Shown piece by piece: positions 63,075-64,000 of a DNA stretch of 64,000 nt; the first letter of the stretch is position 1, and each line of letters begins with the position of its first letter. The stretch is from Phaseolus vulgaris (Eukaryota > Streptophyta > Magnoliopsida > Fabales > Fabaceae): positions 29,084,975 to 29,148,974 of the forward strand of contig NC_023751.2 of assembly GCF_000499845.2 (NCBI RefSeq). The letters run 5' to 3'. Made by a program: the position numbers and the translations under genes. The notes under the pieces were generated by a model. That model made no database searches, was not told where the DNA came from, and worked only from the letters and a program-made list of their open reading frames with translations.

Positions 63075-63895
63075 ACTAGAGATAATATACCCTCATTGTA
63101 TTCATTTTTGCGACTAGGGAAAATGTTTCCGAGTAATTCCCTCCATAAGTTTAAGTGAATTCCTTAGCTAATGACCTTACCTTGTACCTTTCAATGGATC
63201 CATCAACCTTGTATTTATAGTATATGTCCATTTGCATCCTATTGGTGTTTTCTTCCATTTGGTAGAGTAACCAATGTTCAAGTACTATTCATTTCTAGTT
63301 CCTCATTTCAAGGTCCAAGGCCTATTTCCATTTTCTCTCAGTAAATGCCTCAGATACAGAGGTAGGTGTTGTGGTAGTGTTTAGGCTTGTAAGGAAGTCT
63401 TTATGAGTAGGTGAGAAGTGTTTCAAGGGTAGATAATTGGCTAAAGGGTGTTGTGCCTTGGTGGTATGTTTTTCTTGTCTCTTTCCAAAGGGCAATTGGA
63501 ATGTCTAGGTCCTCATAGGTTGGTGTTAAACTGGATTCTGGTTCCTGTGCAGTTGAGAAATCAGAGATTGATTTACTAGAGATTACAGAATTAGGAAAAA
63601 TAGTTTACTCATGTAATGTTGGATTGGATTCATGGACATGGCAGATTCTTGAATGGTATTTGTCTTCCTTGTATAAACAAGAATTTTCCCAAATCTTACA
63701 TCATCCCTATCTTGGGTGGATTTAGTGGGTTCAGTGGGTTGAAGAATTTGTTTCTTTTCCAGTCCTTGTTTCTCGTACAAGTCTAAAACCAAGAGGCGGA
63801 AAAGGAGAATCAAGAGTCCGAGTTTGGTCAAGTAAGTGCCCATTTTTCCTTTCAACAAGTGCTAAATATGGAATAATAAAATATGATTGCTAACA

Positions 63896-64000
63896 TATGT
63901 AGACCAAGGTGAAACCGTTAAGGTATCTCAAAATTCTTTACTACTTGCCAATGAGAGTCCATAGGACTTGCCATAAAATTCCAGAGTTTGTTAATTGGAA
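63896..64000 (-). pseudogene. Continuation of copia C1 (end of reverse transcriptase)
   Basis: The minus-strand translation across a frameshift has DSHWQVVKNFEIP, matching the HWKAVKRILRYL text that normally lies between the reverse transcriptase and RNase H of copia elements. That is the part expected just before the RNase H relic ending at 56798. It runs off the window. Confidence 0.65.

Larger units (their letters stand above)
56799..63895 (-). mobile_element. Second copia of the nest (C2), split by later insertions
   Basis: The 3' LTR is 56799-57049 (TGTTCACA...GCTGACA on the plus strand), followed by a purine tract CTTGAGGGGGAG. Coding relics on the minus strand follow: RNase H/RT at 57050-58153, RT continuing at 62442-62574 across the young insertion, and RT start plus linker at 63075-63860 (PVAKMN, LVTLPNGRK and the linker). 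Only the first 36 bases of the 5' LTR remain (63860-63895), fused directly to integrase text (VERKNGHLL). Gag, protease and most of integrase are therefore deleted. Stops are common. Confidence 0.8.

Overview
The window is nuclear DNA from a flowering plant. It is AT-rich, its genes have GT-AG introns, and transposable elements fill most of the space between and inside genes. The mix of plant genes (phytocyanin, SOB5-like, plant cysteine oxidase, plastid enolase, tetraspanin, peroxisomal acyl-activating enzyme) and the look of the Ty1/copia, MULE and LINE relics suggest a legume, perhaps of the bean/cowpea group. That placement is inference, not a database match.

Layout. At 3.5-4.2 kb there is a two-exon stellacyanin-like copper protein. 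At 7.0-11.3 kb there is a complete Mutator-like element (MULE) with 9-bp target duplications, terminal inverted repeats and two convergent genes: a plant-mobile-domain (PMD) gene and a three-exon transposase whose frame is open throughout. A LINE relic lies at 14.2-16.5 kb and a SOB FIVE-LIKE (SOFL) gene at 17.8-18.3 kb. After about 7 kb of repeats comes a five-exon plant cysteine oxidase gene (25.3-32.0 kb), whose third intron holds hAT and SIRE-type copia debris. A MULE transposase fragment sits just downstream. A seven-exon plastid enolase (ENO1 type) lies on the minus strand at 37.0-40.5 kb, and a second, shorter MULE at 41.4-43.8 kb. An intronless tetraspanin is at 46.9-47.8 kb. From 49.2 kb to the right edge lies the 3' half of a minus-strand acyl-activating enzyme gene whose introns carry many retrotransposons.

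The right 8 kb is a nest of Ty1/copia elements. The oldest (minus strand) is split by a second (minus strand). That one is split by a young, nearly intact plus-strand element (58154-62441; LTRs differ at one base; 5-bp target duplication) and by a separate LTR-plus-leader fragment. The young element has an open 1118-codon pol frame but no gag.

The host genes have unrelated housekeeping or signalling roles: wall/membrane copper protein, cytokinin-linked SOFL, oxygen sensing by cysteine oxidation, plastid glycolysis, membrane microdomains, and peroxisomal acyl-CoA synthesis. Nothing indicates an operon or gene cluster. What links the window is repeated MULE and copia activity, so the most interesting signals concern transposon structure. 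Exon boundaries were placed by eye from splice sites and reading-frame continuity, and none has been checked against transcripts.
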